The notes: generated by a model not told the origin, from the sequence alone. Counted from the stretch's first letter, positions 26,821 to 39,599 are shown. The stretch is 64,000 nt of DNA from Hydra vulgaris (GCF_038396675.1 NC_088929.1:39167501-39231500), one strand, 5' to 3'. Translations and numbers: made by a program.

Positions 26821-27684
26821 AATTGTTTTTGTTTTTTGTTTTTTTGTTTAAAAGCTGGCGATTAAAGTTAGTACTACTAAACCAACGAATATAAATATAT
26901 TATATTGTATATAAAGCATACATTATATAAAGCAAAATAACAATTTAGTATTATATACACTGACGATCGTTAAATATGATAAACAAATAATTCGGCTTTT
27001 AATTAACGATTTTTATTCGTTAATGAGTGTTTGTATTACCTTTTTTTAAATCAATATTTCCCGGGACAATAACGTCACAAAGTCTGTTTTACGTATAGAA
27101 GAATGTGCGTATATAACTTCAATATATAGCTTATATACCTTCAAGCTAAATAGACTGCCTGTCTTTCTCAACGCTTGAGAAAAATAAACAATCTTTCTCA
27201 AGCGTTGTAGTTTTGGCTTAAGGAGTTTTAAAGTAAAATGCAAATATGTCATCAAATTATATTCTTTATTTCTTAAAAAAGTATTACAGAGTTAAAGTTA
27301 ATGAAAGGGTTTGGATAGTTTTAAACTAAATCTTTTCCAAATTTTAATTTAAAATAAAAATCCTAATATAAAATAACCAATGTGGTTTTTCTTTTAACTA
27401 AATTTAAGCCATATTTTAGAATAATATTAAATTCATATTCAATTACCAATCATTCTCAAACGTCATTTCAATTACGGTCATTTTTATATTTCATACAAAG
27501 TACAATAAGGATTGGTTATTGAATATAAAGCACAGAAAAGGTCGGAAATTGGATGAAAACGAGAATGATTATTTACAAAATTTTGTTTTTTGTGTCACTT
27601 AAATCAAAATGGGATTCATACAGTTTAAATTTGAATTTAAAATTAAACTTTGCCATCAGTGCCGAATAATTAAACCGACAAACT
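26821..27684. other. No recognised gene
   Basis: AT-rich. A short hairpin-like pair (GACTGCCTGTCTTTCTCAACGCTTGAG / CTTTCTCAAGCGTTG) lies near 27150-27205; nothing else is supported. Confidence 0.3.
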
Positions 27685-28028
<344 letters not shown>

Positions 28029-28083
28029 AAATAAAACTTTTACAACTTTGCAATATAAAATAAAAATATAATTAAAACAGAAA

Positions 28084-28140
28084 GGGGCTCAAAGAAGATG
28101 ATGATGGTCATACGTCATCACAATCTTATCATAGAGCCCC
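28084..28140. repeat. Short inverted repeat with GGGGCTC ends
   Basis: GGGGCTC at the left and GAGCCCC at the right, with partial pairing inside (GATGATGATG against CATCACAATCTTATCAT). Confidence 0.55.
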
Positions 28141-28283
28141 TAAAACAAAATTTCAAAAGAATATTGAAATATGCTATAAAATATTTAATAGAATTTCAAT
28201 AAAGTATTGTAATGAAATGCGTAAAGCGCTAATAAGATGCAACAAACAAAATGTAAATATAGAACAAGAACAGATTAATTAAC

Positions 28284-28681
28284 AACAGAGACGTTGCAAG
28301 GAGGAAGTTATGTGGGGGAAGGTAGGGGCGTTTTTCTGGTGGGTGGGGTGGGGGGAGCCAAAAGGGAAAAAAATTATAAAAATAAATGAATTCACAACTC
28401 AGACCCAGACCCAACAACTGCTCAATTAAACTACTCTTGTTCTTGAACAGCTGAATTAAAGAGCAAGTTCAAGAACAAGAGCCAGTCAGCTCTTTGAGGT
28501 AGTACTGCCCCCCCCCCCAAACCTTCCCCAATATAATTTTTGTTCCTACGGGGGTGTTACATATTCTAAAATGACAAAATTTCAACACTTAAATCTTTGT
28601 GCAGCATTATCGTCCTTGTTTAAACATTAAACGTGACTAAAAGATTAAAGGCGAAACTTGAAACCTTAGCTACGCCACTGA
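28284..28681. mobile_element. Putative MITE with CAGTGGCGTAGC-like ends and G-rich arm
   Basis: The right end reads TTAGCTACGCCACTG; the left end CAGAGACGTTGCAAGG is a decayed complement. Inner arms also pair (GTTATGTGGGGGAAGGT near 28307 against ACCTTCCCCAATATAA near 28520). The left arm includes a G-run cluster (28340-28356) and the right a run of 11 C (28508-28518). A hairpin with perfect 15-bp arms (CTCTTGTTCTTGAAC) lies at 28434-28481. Confidence 0.55.
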
Positions 28682-29807
28682 ACAATAATTATTCTGAGGA
28701 ACTTTAACCAAAAATGTTTCTTCAAAACTTTAAAGTTTCTTTTTTTGTTGTACTTAATAGCAAATTCTAAATAAAGTATATAACACGCTTTGATTAATTT
28801 AAAATTTTATTATGAAAAGATGACTTTAAAATGTTGCCACAGTGTGATTACAATTTAAAGCATCTTTAACATTTCAAGTAAAATGCGCATTATCATTATA
28901 CTATAAAATATTTAAGATTCAACATAGAATATTTATCATTATTAACATATAATATTTAAAATATTAAAGTTGAAACCCATATTTAATATTCTTCATTATT
29001 TGCAATATCCAGATGAAATCTGTTTATCTAACTGCAACACAAACTTATTAGTAAGGATACAGAGAATAAAAAAAGGAGTATGGATTTAAATTACTACATG
29101 TACCAGATCTATGGTGTATGGAGCTCTAAAAATGTTAGGAGACTTATGAACTATATCGAGAAAAATTTGAATAAATTTAGACAGATATCTAGAAAAAATC
29201 CAAGTAAATAAAGTAGCCAACTAATTGTATTATTATAATGTGCTAAATAGTATTAACGCTCAATAACATAACAAAGTACCAATTACTAGAAAAAAAAAAT
29301 TATTACTTGATTTATTAGTGCCCAGATTTATTTTTGTGCCAATATTTATTTGACATTTGTTATATATATATTTAAAATGCCTCTTCTTCTGTCTAAATAT
29401 TTTTTTTGTAAAAAAACTATTTTATTTATTTTATAAAACTCAGTAAATCTAATCATTAGTAATGTTAATTATAAGGGAAGGGAACTTTTCCTTGAACACT
29501 GAAAGCAAAGTTTTTTAATAACTAATTCCTAAATTTACCAGAATATTTAACTTCAGATTTGGAATAATTTTTCTGTCAACATGATGTTTATTCCCAAATC
29601 TTCATTGATATTGCTACATTTATGTGTACTTTATATTGAACATTAATCATAACAAACAAACTCTTAAAACAAACATCAATATTATAAAATCTAATAAACA
29701 AAATTATTTTTTTACAGGTTTTTTTTATAAGTATATGTGTGTTACTATATTCAGTAATTAATTTCTTTAGCTGCATTATGTCAAAACGTCGCAACGTTTT
29801 CAAAAAA
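28682..29807. other. No recognised gene
   Basis: AT-rich sequence without supported coding or repeat features. Confidence 0.3.
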
Positions 29808-29934
29808 TAAATTTTTGAAAAAAAATAAAACTGTTTTAGTCTTGAAATTAATGAAGAAGTGCGGTACCAGTAAATTTTTGAAAAAAAATAAAATTGTTTT
29901 AGTCTTGAAATTAATGAAGAAGTGCGGTACCAGG
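29808..29934. repeat. Tandem duplication, two copies of about 63 bp
   Basis: Two nearly identical units containing GTCTTGAAATTAATGAAGAA then GTGCGGTACCAG lie end to end. They appear to be within the 3' UTR of the minus-strand LINE that follows. Confidence 0.9.
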
Positions 29935-32190
29935 CACTTCTATGCTGAAGATACTCGGTATACCCAATTGACTTTTTATTTTGTTTGGCTAATGCTTATA
30001 TGCTTTTCTGGTAAAAAAGATTTTGTAAGTATTTACGTAAAGAATCCAATCGTTTTCGACACAGTTTGTAAAATAATGGAATCGTTAAGCACAATTAGAC
30101 ACATTCTGTTTTTCCAGGCAAAGTTTATGACCGCGTAGGTTGTAGATTGTAATGTAGCAGGCGCTGTTATTTGTGAAATGAAGAAGTCAACTTTTTTGAA
30201 ACCATGCGCTATTTTATACAGTTGTATAAGATATCCACGTTTCCTTCTAGTTTTCAGAGTGGTTAGTTCAAGGATGTTGAGTTTTTCTATGTAAGAAAGG
30301 TGTTTGAGCTCAGTAATTACTTTAGTCACGCTGGATGTGTTCGAGTATATCTATATCCCATTTGAGATAGGGTGACCATGCTTGGATAGCAAATTCTAGT
30401 GCGCTCCAACATAAGTAGTATAGTACTTTCTAAAGCAGTATACCTCTGCTTCTAAACAACTTTTTGAGCTTTCGGAGCATTATTTGCTTTTGACGCTGCC
30501 AAACCAACCTATTGTTTGACTTTGAGATGAAACAAGCACACCAAGGTCACGTTCAGCGATAGTGACTTGTAGTTGATTATGTGTATTATTTTCTTTTTTT
30601 ATTGTGTACTTGTGTGTGAACTTGTTTCCTTTTTTTTCTTCATGCATCCCTTTACACTTGTCTGTGGCAATTCATGACAATAAATTATCACTTGAAGTTA
30701 CCACTCGCTGTTTGTAAGCCATTGTTCAAACCAACTGATTAATGACCCAGCAATGCCGCATGCTTTTAGTTTATACAGTAGTCAACGGTGTGATACTTTA
30801 TCAAAGAGTTTACTAAGGTCAGTGTATATTACGTTAATAACGTTACCTTGGTGAACACCTTCAGTTAAGATATCTTCAATTAGACTTGTAACGCAGCCTC
30901 TTTTGTTCATGAAACCATGTTGCTCTTAGTGATAAGGCTGTTTTTGTTGCAAAATTTTATAATTCAATTGTGTATGATGCTCTCGGTGATTACAGGTTAC
31001 GGATGTAAGTGAAACAGGATGGTAGTTTGATATTTTTGTTCTGAACTTTCTTAAAAATAGGAGTAATGTTTGATCTTCTCTAAAGGTCTGTAACAATGCT
31101 TTCTTTAAGCGATTTACGGTAAACTAGTGCAAAAGGTATAGTGAAGGCAGTTTCGCATAATTTTAGGACTCTAAGATGAAGCCCATCAAACCTATTGATT
31201 TGGATTCTTTAAGGCTCACCAGTCTGTGTTGGACATCAGTGAATTTGATATTATAAGTATTCATATTGCAAGTTAATTCAGTTTTTTTTTTGAACTCTGA
31301 CAGTCATTTGCGGGTTCTAAAGCAAATACAGATTAGAAGTAGTTGTTAAGAATACTTAGTAATAACATTTTGTTTGTGGTTGTATGGTCATTTTTTATTA
31401 TAGTAATTTAACTGTTTGTTTGACATATCATTTCTGTTTCACGTGGTTTTGTAGTCTTTTGGAATCAGACTTGAAACCACTGGCAATATATTTCTCATAA
31501 ATTGTTGTTATAGTTTTAAAGTGAAAATGCTGACAGAATGCAGAAAGTGATTTTTTCAGATTGAGGGAGGAATTTTAGGCACTTGATACTTTTGTCTTAG
31601 ACGTCGTTGAAGAATTGAAGGTTGAGATGGCTGTCGGATTTGTGTTTGAGTTAATAGGGGCTGGTTGAAGTTGTTGGTGCTGGTGTAATATTAATTGCTG
31701 TTGACATTGATATTGATTGGTGGCTGTGTTGACTTGGTCTTTTTGCTGCTTAGTGATCCAGATTAAAGTTTTCTGAATACTTGATTGAATTGTATCAATG
31801 CATCGCGCAATCCCAGTGCGTCTGTGGATGACCTAACAAAAGTGCTGGAGTGAACCAGATGCTTGGAGTTAACAGTTTTTTTGTTTTTTCTGGACTAAAA
31901 GTTTGTTGAATGCATCCTGTTTGGCTGGAGTACGGTTTTTGCAAATAAAAACCCCTCTAAATACTTCAATATTATGAAATTTTCCATTCTTGATGACATC
32001 AGATTGTGATGCTTCTAGTTTAAGGTCAACCTGAATACATCTTACTACTTTTCTTTCATTTTGGTCGCTGTTAAGATCGATTTTTTTTCCGTGCCTGTGG
32101 GCGAAGGTAATGATGTTTTTGTCAATTCCTACTGCTTCGAAAAAATCCCCAATGAGCTCTAAGTCTGGCTTATATATAGAACAACAGAAT
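29935..32190 (-). mobile_element. Degenerate LINE on the minus strand
   Basis: Read from 32190 downward. An ORF1-like segment (DFFEAVGIDKNIITFAHRHG, then VFRGVFICKNRTPAKQDAFN, about 32150-31890) resembles ORF1 proteins of CR1-like LINEs. A Gln/Asn-rich stretch (about 31740-31600) follows, then RT blocks: GLHLRVLKLCETAF (about 31180), a YHPVSLT block (about 31010), QHGFMNKRGCVTSLIEDILT (about 30925-30860), a DLSKLFDKVSHR block, ERDLGVLVSS, and a C-terminal open frame 30329-30033 (LSYIEKLNILELTTLKTRRK). The catalytic FADD and PQGS blocks are missing, so it is internally deleted. Confidence 0.75.
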
Positions 32191-32319
32191 AAGAAAAGGT
32201 ATCAAATCTATGAAACGGAGATATTTTCACAGTAGCAGAGAGTTAGGAATAAGCTACTCAAATAAAAATCAGCTAAATAGCCTCATTATTGGCAATTCAT
32301 CATAAATTTTAATAAAAGC

Positions 32320-32800
32320 CTTTTTAAAAATGAAATTATAGAGAAAAAACGACTTTGAAAGTTTGACATTAGGCAGAATCAAACACTTCTTTAAATATTA
32401 AGAAAAAAGAAATATAAGATTGATAATTGCATCATTAGTTAGACCACGCCTTGAATATTGAGCCTTATTAAGGAATTTACATAAACAAAAACATATTATT
32501 ATGATAGAACAAATCAAATATAGAGCAACTCGCGTTAATAATCTAAAAAGTTTATGTAAAAACATATCATGTAAAAACTCACTGATAAACAACTTTACAG
32601 ATTTGTTAATAAACTAAATGTGTTTAATTATTAATGCTCTAACAATTATAGAAAATTCTATTACAAAAGGCAACAATTAATATAGACCACAACCCAAAAA
32701 AATTAAATCAAGAAAAAAAAAATCCAATGGAATCATTTATAACAAGAAGTCGTGAAACTTAAACACTCTATAATAAATATATACAACACTATGAAAAGCT
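32320..32800 (+). pseudogene. LINE RT C-terminal remnant
   Basis: Plus-strand frames read LIIASLVRPRLEY, HKQKHIIMIEQIKYRATRVNN and NFTDLLIN, the thumb and connection region of CR1/Jockey RTs. Strongly decayed. It lies head to head with the minus-strand LINE. Confidence 0.6.
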
Positions 32801-33780
32801 GTTAAAGTCTGACATCTGTTGTTAGGCTACAGGTGGGGAGCCCGAAAAACTTTGAGGTGCCCCAAAAACAGCGTAGCCAGTTATATGGCTATAAAAAATT
32901 TAATCTGTATTTTAAAACCATAAAAGAAATGTTTATTGATACATGCATGTTCCAGCAACAATTAAAAGTAGAAGAAAACAAAGATAATAATATAGGAAAA
33001 TTACAAGCGTTACAAAGCTTTTACAGGCGTTTTGAATTTAAAAAATAGTATAAAATATTTAGAATTTTTAAGAATAATTGCTATAAAATAGTGAACTTTT
33101 AGACTAAGTTCGCAAATCAAATCCAGTTTACTTATCCTTTATATACTTTATAGGGTCATTCCATATCGTCGCGGTTTTGACATTTCTATTTCAAAAAGTG
33201 AAAATATAAGCAAGGAACTTAAGAAACTTTTTTTTTTGGTAATGTGTACATTTCACGTACTACTATCTGAAAAATTTACAGTAAATTTTATGCTATAATT
33301 GCATTGCTATCCCATAATAAAATCAGTCGGGTTGTGACAGCTACAACAATAGAAACAGAATTTGTTTAAGTAATTTTGTATTTTTGTAAAAAACTTTGGA
33401 CAAATTAAAAATTTAGTTTTTTAAATTATTTTTTAAAGGATGTTATATTAACTATAATACAATTTTTTTTTTGTTCATGTTTTACATAAAATGGTAGCTA
33501 GCAAAAATTTCGCGGTTGTGACATCGCAGTCTTGACAAAATATTATGTATTTTTAAGGTATATTTTAGCAATCCCAAAACTTTCCCAAAGTTTTTTAAAA
33601 TATATGAACAATTTAAACAATGTTTATAGTTATCCTTAGAAAAATAAAAAATACATCAACAAGTTTTTAATAAAAAAAAACGTAACAAATCACTTTATTA
33701 ATTTGCAATATTAAAGACATTAACTAAACAATATTAAAGACATATTAACTAAAGACATATAAAGTTTATATATAATATAG

Positions 33781-33871
33781 CAAACAAAAAATTGTTATTT
33801 AGTATATTGATTTGTTTAGTTTATATTATAAACTTAACAAATCAATATACTAAATAACAATTTTTTGTTTG
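33781..33871. repeat. Long hairpin, 45-bp arms, just after the transposase stop
   Basis: CAAACAAAAAATTGTTATTT ... pairs with its complement ending at 33871 with one mismatch across 45 bp and a one-base loop. It lies immediately 3' of the transposase stop codon (33877). Confidence 0.95.
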
Positions 33872-33876
33872 CCATA

Positions 33877-35420
33877 TTATTCGTCTGATAATGGTGATAT
33901 TTTTTTTATGCTAAAAATTTCATTCTTAACCTTCAAGTCTTTGCATATAGCTTCATAAAATTGCCGCGCATTTTGAATAACAACTTGTCTTGCTTTAACC
34001 TTTTGCCATTTTATTCTTTTTAAAGTTCCTCCTACCCCATCAATGGCTCCTTTTCCGTGGGCTATAGCAAAAAAATTCCACTCGAAAGTTGGAATATTAT
34101 AAGTCACTTGACAATACTTTAGGAATTTTACCATAAAGCGGTTTTTAAATTGAAAAGATGCACCATCTCTCCAAAACGTTGCTTTGTTTATAATAAAAGA
34201 AATAAAAATTGAACTATTTAAGAAAAATACCTTTAAAATTAATTCAAGGAAAACACTGATGCATGTTTTGCTGTTAACATTTTTATTTGTTAAATAAGCA
34301 ACCAACTTTTTTATTTGTTAAACAAGCAACCAAACCAACCAACCATCTTTTTTAAACCTTCACCATAAGTTGCAACAGTGAAAATTATTATTTAAGATTG
34401 TCTCCAATAAGCACTTTGAACTTGTTCTTGATAAATACAGTTACAGTTTTGGCTAAAATCAAAGTGTATTAATAATTCACCACCCATAATATTATCTATT
34501 TGGTGGCGATAAACAGACGCTTGGTGACGTTTAATTAAATGATGAATTGAGGTAGCATTTTCAAAAACTCTGTTTATGTTGCAGAAAAAGACTGTTTGAT
34601 CAATTTCTGCTATCGACAATTTGTAACCTTGTCCTCTTACCAATTTATGTAACTGAATTAAATGCATTCTTCGTTTTGCTATTTGGATGGTGGTAGTATT
34701 TTGTTGTTAGGACAGTTAGCACAAAAACTACATGATAGTAAAAGGCAATCTGGAGTAAGAGGGCTAAAAATGATCCATTTATTTACCCAATTTCTGTTGT
34801 AAGGTTTAAAATTAAGGTTTGAGGATAAGCGTTGCATATATCAATAAAATTTTCATGAATTAGACAACAGCAGGTTTCGAGAAGTATCTTTAAATATTGA
34901 GTATTTGAGCTGGACGAAAAGCACAAAATTTGGAAAATTTTATCTCGCAACCAAATTCTTCTTCGTACAAGGCATAACATTGCCTTAATTTTTATAAAGC
35001 CTTTCATACCTGGAGTCCATCGAAATATTTCTTTGCGGTTGTAAAACTCTAGTACATGATTGAATACACTAGATCATAAACGGATGCGTTTTTTTATCTT
35101 TGATATATCTGGTAAAGAGATGTTCATTTCTTTTGCTAACTGTTTAATGACATAATCTGCTTTTCTTGGCGACTTTGGTAAAGCTAATTTAACGCGGTTC
35201 ACAGCACAAGCTTCCAATGAACTTGAATGATAGACGACTTTTTCCATTTGACTAGAAAAAGAACAAGGAATATCAATAATACCTTGAGCTATTTGAAAAT
35301 CTCTGTGTTTACGCTGTCGTAATTTAGCAAGCACCATTTTTTTCAATTCTTGCTTTGGCATTGAATGTTCGTTCTTTTTCTATTTCTATTAATTCAATTT
35401 TCTTTCTTTCTATATAATCT
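33877..35420 (-). pseudogene. DDE-like transposase, broken
   Basis: In coding order: frame 35361-35074 (LALPKSPRKADYVIKQLAKE, an N-terminal block seen in a widespread invertebrate protein family); FYNRKEIFRWTPGMKG near 35050; frame 34667-34392 with KRHQASVYRHQIDNIMGGEL then LIHFDFSQNC, whose Asp fits a first catalytic residue; and frame 34305-33877 with FWRDGASFQFKNRF (second Asp candidate) and FFAIAHGKGAIDGVGGTLKR. Related proteins carry SDGxxxQFKN and ATSHGKGxxDGxGG at these places. Frameshifts and stops separate the blocks. I read it as a transposase from these motifs and the flanking inverted repeats; no superfamily name is claimed. Confidence 0.65.
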
Positions 35421-36329
35421 TTACAAACTTGTTTGTGCAATTTGGGCGTTGTTTTAATATTTATGTTTCCTGGATTTTTATGTAGAATATGTCAAATAAG
35501 TTAAATTTTAAATTAGTTTATAATCTTTAAATACTCAATTATACCAGTTATTTAAATTATTTTCCAACACGAATTAAATCTTCTTCCTTGACCCTTTTGA
35601 ACATCTAAACGATGCATTTAAACATTGAAACATCAGCCACGTCGCGGTCATGACATAAAATAAATTGCATTTTACTTTTTTCTAGACAAGGACTTTATAA
35701 ATTTTTTTTTACATATATATTTATTTCAACTTAAATGCTTTTGCTAAATATTTTCTAATTAAAAAAACTTAAATTTGGGTTGTATAAAAAAACTAAATTT
35801 ATTTAATAGTCGGGGTCGTGACGGTGAAAAACGCCTTTTTTCTTTTTAGTAACACGCCAACTAATAATTGAGATAATAATAATATCAATTATTAACAAAT
35901 TATTTAATCACTAATGTTTAATCTGAGAATTAAAAGTTAAAAAAAAACAAAAAACGTTTAACACAACTCCATGTTAAGAAATCCATGTTTTTTATATCAT
36001 AAAATATTAAAAATTTTAAACATCTCTTACACATGCATAAAAATAAATGACGATGTAAAAATATCTTTTTCAGATGCACTAATGTGTCTGTTAATTTAAC
36101 TTTTAAAAATTTATTTCTTATATTCATTTTAAATATTTTTGAAATATGACAACCTTATATGGAATGGGCCTATACATAAATGAAACCATTTGCATTTTAA
36201 GTAGAAGAGAAACTTGTAAAAAAAAAAACTTAAAATGTACATATCAACATGTGGTTTTTGGGGTGTTTTAAAAAAAATTTAACCAAAATCAATCTTTTTC
36301 ACTAAATTTGCACTGAATTTAAACAAATA

Positions 36330-37160
36330 TCTCATTAAAATATTTTCATCATTTTTCCTAGCACCTACTAATACGATTTCTGGATTTTGCCCATTTACTT
36401 TGCAATTTACTTTGTTGCAAACAGACTTCATTGCGTTAAGACAGGTTAGACAGTCCTTTAAGCCGGAAGTTTTACATTTTATGCCCTCACAATTATATTA
36501 AAGTATACATTGTATAAAAAGTTTTTCAACTTCCTCTTTTTTGCAGTTTCTTCTTTTTCTTTTAAGGTTTTTCTTTGTTTCTTTTTATGGTTTCAACTAC
36601 AGTTAGTATATTATTTGCTGTCATTGAACCATGTACTTGGGTAACGCGTGCAATGTCTTTTAATAATTTAGGCTTGACCTTTTTGATTATCGAAAAACCT
36701 GGTATTTCTTCCTGTTAGATACTTTTTTCATCAACTTCATCTAACAGTTCCATAGTTTGTTTGAACTTAGATTTTCAGAAACTCGCTGAATCACGTCTTT
36801 TATCAAGCAAAGAAATTAAAGGAGATGACTTTTTCTCAGCTTCAAAACAGTTTTCTGTTCTTTTAAGTTTGTCTTTTTAAGATTAAAAATGATTTTAAGC
36901 TAGTATAATTATTCATAAATTTGTTCTTAAACCACATATTTTATTGCATACCTGAAAATGAAACAAATGGTTGAATTGTGACACATTCTCTGTTTTCTCT
37001 ATACATTCTTTGACATACATCCCAGAATTGGTACCATCAATCCCATATTTAATAAATTGGGGTGTTTCATAACAGTTAAACATTCGGGTAATATCAACAG
37101 TGCCATTCCAAACCCCTGCTTCAATTTTCTTTTCATTAGCAAGTGAACCCAAAATATATT
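36330..37160 (-). pseudogene. Pogo-like DDE transposase with C-terminal Cys cluster, dead
   Basis: The frame 37152-36913 reads VWNGTVDITRMFNCYETPQF then IKYGIDGTNSG. Related proteins have CDETPQF here, the Asp being the first catalytic residue of DDE_1 transposases; in this copy it is Tyr. Lower, broken frames read KPKLLKDIARVTQVHGSMTA (about 36690-36630) and a Cys-rich block CLTCLNAMKSVCNKVNCKV ending PEIVLVGARK (about 36450-36350). Upstream 37600-37500 contains ITKMKGGRKFHKLSLNA, possibly the DNA-binding N-terminus. Element ends were not found. Confidence 0.6.
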
Positions 37161-38676
37161 ATTACATGGAAGTATGTATAGTTAAAAAAGTACATTGATA
37201 CTTATTTAAAAGATTTTCAAACTGATACCCAAATGATTTCATGCCATTTCCCTTGAACAATTGCACGGTTTTAAGACACTCTACCTTGTCGTTTGATTGT
37301 AAGATTACAATGTTTAGCATTAACGTGGAGCCAAATGATCAACTCAATCTATAAAAAGAGTTCCGTTATATAAAAAGAATAGTCTGGTAAAAAAAGGGAT
37401 ATTTAAATATAAAGATAACTCAGAATACCCTATTTATATTACAGAGAATTTTTGTAGGTTAAGTGATTTTATTTCAACTTACTTTCCTTTTTCCAGTGCA
37501 GCTCAAGCATTTAATGATAGTTTGTGAAACTTCCTTCCACCTTTCATTTTTGTAATGTCCTCTGTTGCAAGAGGTTCTAAAAAAATTTCTACAACATTCT
37601 GTGATAAAATAATTTTATTATACATAGATATCTTTAATTATTACAACTACAACTACTTGTAACATTTAAAGTCATAGACAATGTTTTATAGAATTTTTTT
37701 TTTTGTAATGTTGTAGTGTTGATCTGTTGATGCATAAATAAAATATTATATATATAATATTTTATTTATATATAATATTATTTATATATAATTATATATA
37801 TATAGCTATAGCATTTGCGTTTGCAGCGCAAATTTTTACATCTGTCTTAAAAGTAGCTTGTTTCACTTTTCATAAGAACTTTATTGTTTAAATCAATATT
37901 ATAAGGTGAAAATCTATTTATATAGCTTCTCATCTGTAATTTATGTCAATGTTAGTTTAACTTAACCACTGATGGACCAGTACCAACTCGATGTCTGTTG
38001 TTCTGCTTCTGCAAATCTTTATTGAGCCATTAATAGTTTTTCAGAGGCTACCCAGCAAAGGCTCAACAATGGCTCTGTTACGACTTTCCAGAACTGGAAA
38101 TCCAAGCACGGAACTTTATAAGTCCTTTGATGAATACACTGGCATAGGCTAGCCATTATCAGACCAGTCTATCCTTACTGTCTTGAAATCATTTTAAAAA
38201 CTATTAAATTCCTTGATGCTTTGTTCAACCTGCTAACAAATCTTTTTAGCCATATAGAAAACTACGTGACCATCCGGTATAAGTCAATGTTATTTGGAAC
38301 CATTCTCCAAATATATTTAAATTAAAGAAGTATTTGATTGTGCTGCAACTCTTAACAAAACCTTAAGTCAAAACAATTTAGTAAAGAATATTACTGCTAT
38401 TCACCTCAAAAAATTACAATATCACAAGCACTAAACATTGTTAAACCTTTATAATAAAAAATGTTTTGTTTAACCCTCCTTTATCAATAAACGTCAAGAC
38501 AAAAATAGCAAAAGTTTTTTTAAATTTAAAAACTTCCTAAAAGATCATAACCGTAATAACGTTAGGGTGCAACAGTCTTCTAAACATTTGCAACATCATT
38601 GCTTTACACAAAAATAAAATTTTACGTAATACTTCCTATTTTAATCCTCGACCGAGTAATTGCCGACAAATTGATT
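37161..38676. other. No clearly assigned feature
   Basis: The first 450 bp may hold the N-terminus of the pogo-like transposase. An imperfect TA-rich palindrome lies at 37740-37802. The remainder shows only short, stop-laden frames. Confidence 0.3.
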
Positions 38677-38985
38677 CAGTGACGGATCCAGCATTTATTG
38701 GTGTTTGAGATTCCTAACTTCCAGAAATGGAGCAGATTCCAAAAATTTGTATGTTTATACTTATGTCAAATAATAATGCTTTGCGAAAAATTGCAATGAT
38801 TGGATAATGGAATTAAAAAAGCTTTAAAACTTCATCCCCCTGTGAGGGAAACAAGTTGATAAAATATTTTTTGTACTATTCTTAACTAGACTTATATTTA
38901 TCGATAAATTTTAATTTTCATAATATTATCTCTCAGTGTTCAAAAGTTATGACCATATAAAGTTTAAAAGCCCTCAATTTGACAT
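38677..38985 (+). mobile_element. Half copy of the fold-back element (left arm)
   Basis: Begins CAGTGACGGATCCAGCATTT, contains GAGATTCCTAACTTCCAGAAATGGAGC, and ends near GCCCTCAATTTGACATG, the centre of the full element at 20682-21299. Confidence 0.75.
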
Positions 38986-39105
38986 GTCAGTATTCTGGAA
39001 GAAAAAAACGAAGTTCAAAAAAGGAACTACCACAAACTTTATGTAAAGTTCTGATTTTAAATGATCAAATTTCTCTCCAATTTGTTTTATATAAAGTTGT
39101 GTAAT

Positions 39106-39285
39106 TTTTTTTTTTTTTTGTAGTTGTTTATGTGCGTCCAGAAGTCCTTTTGGTCTTATCACAGTGCACCGCGGAAGTTTACGCCTCCTTCCGTACCAAT
39201 GTTGCTTGTAGGGCTAGAGCCGGCGTTGAATCTTGGACCTCTGGGTTCTGAGCTGGAACTCTAACCACTGCGCCACGGCTGCTCT
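39106..39285 (-). mobile_element. tRNA-derived SINE with A tail
   Basis: On the minus strand it begins AGAGCAGCCGTGGCGCAGTG, a pol III A-box-like TGGCGCAGTGGTTAGAG. About 35 bases on is a B-box-like GGTCCAAGATTCAA, then a conserved body ATTGGTACGGAAGGAGGCGT. It ends in an A tract (plus-strand T at 39107-39120). A second copy is at 56200-56343. Confidence 0.8.
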
Positions 39286-39599
39286 GATTATATTTAACCA
39301 AAAATATTTTCGTTTTCCCAAAAGGGTTAAATTTTGAAAGTTTCTACTTTGAAAAAATATCCCATATGTTTATTTTGAATTTATTTTTACAAAGATGAAG
39401 AGAAAAAAACTGCTTAGATAAGTCCTTCTATTGAGCTAACTTCGTGCAATCATATATATAAAATCTTATCACCTGCAATAAAATCTCCGATCTTTATCAT
39501 GATCATTTTTTATCAATAGTTAGCTTTATCTCGTGGCATTACTCTTAATGAGGCAATTTTATGACATCTTTTCTAGGCAAAGAGATGGAGAGGGGAGGG

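Larger units (their letters stand above)
33153..36170 (-). mobile_element. DNA transposon of about 3.0 kb with GGGTCATTCCATAT ends
   Basis: The left end GGGTCATTCCATAT and the right end GGCCCATTCCATAT (complement of 36170 leftward) are inverted repeats; weaker pairing continues inward (GGTTTTGACATTTC against GGTTGTCATATTTC). It encodes one broken transposase on the minus strand (about 35420-33877). Motifs of the form GTCGCGGTTGTGACA recur in both subterminal regions (about 33168, 33326, 33510, 35641, 35809), all in the same orientation. The superfamily was not identified. Confidence 0.7.
33149..36174. repeat. TATA target duplication flanking a DNA transposon
   Basis: TATA at 33149-33152 and 36171-36174 bracket the inverted repeats. 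In such AT-rich sequence a 2-bp (TA) duplication cannot be excluded. Confidence 0.5.

Noticed and set aside
32398-32592. Minus-strand hydrophobic frame
   Set aside because: Antisense of the RT remnant read on the plus strand.
33781-33871. Hairpin as a microRNA precursor
   Set aside because: Perfect 45-bp arms, AT-rich sequence and location in a transposon suggest a snap-back repeat; no evidence of processing is available from sequence.
39106-39285. A functional tRNA gene
   Set aside because: Box-like motifs are present, but no cloverleaf can be drawn, and the body and A tail are those of a SINE.
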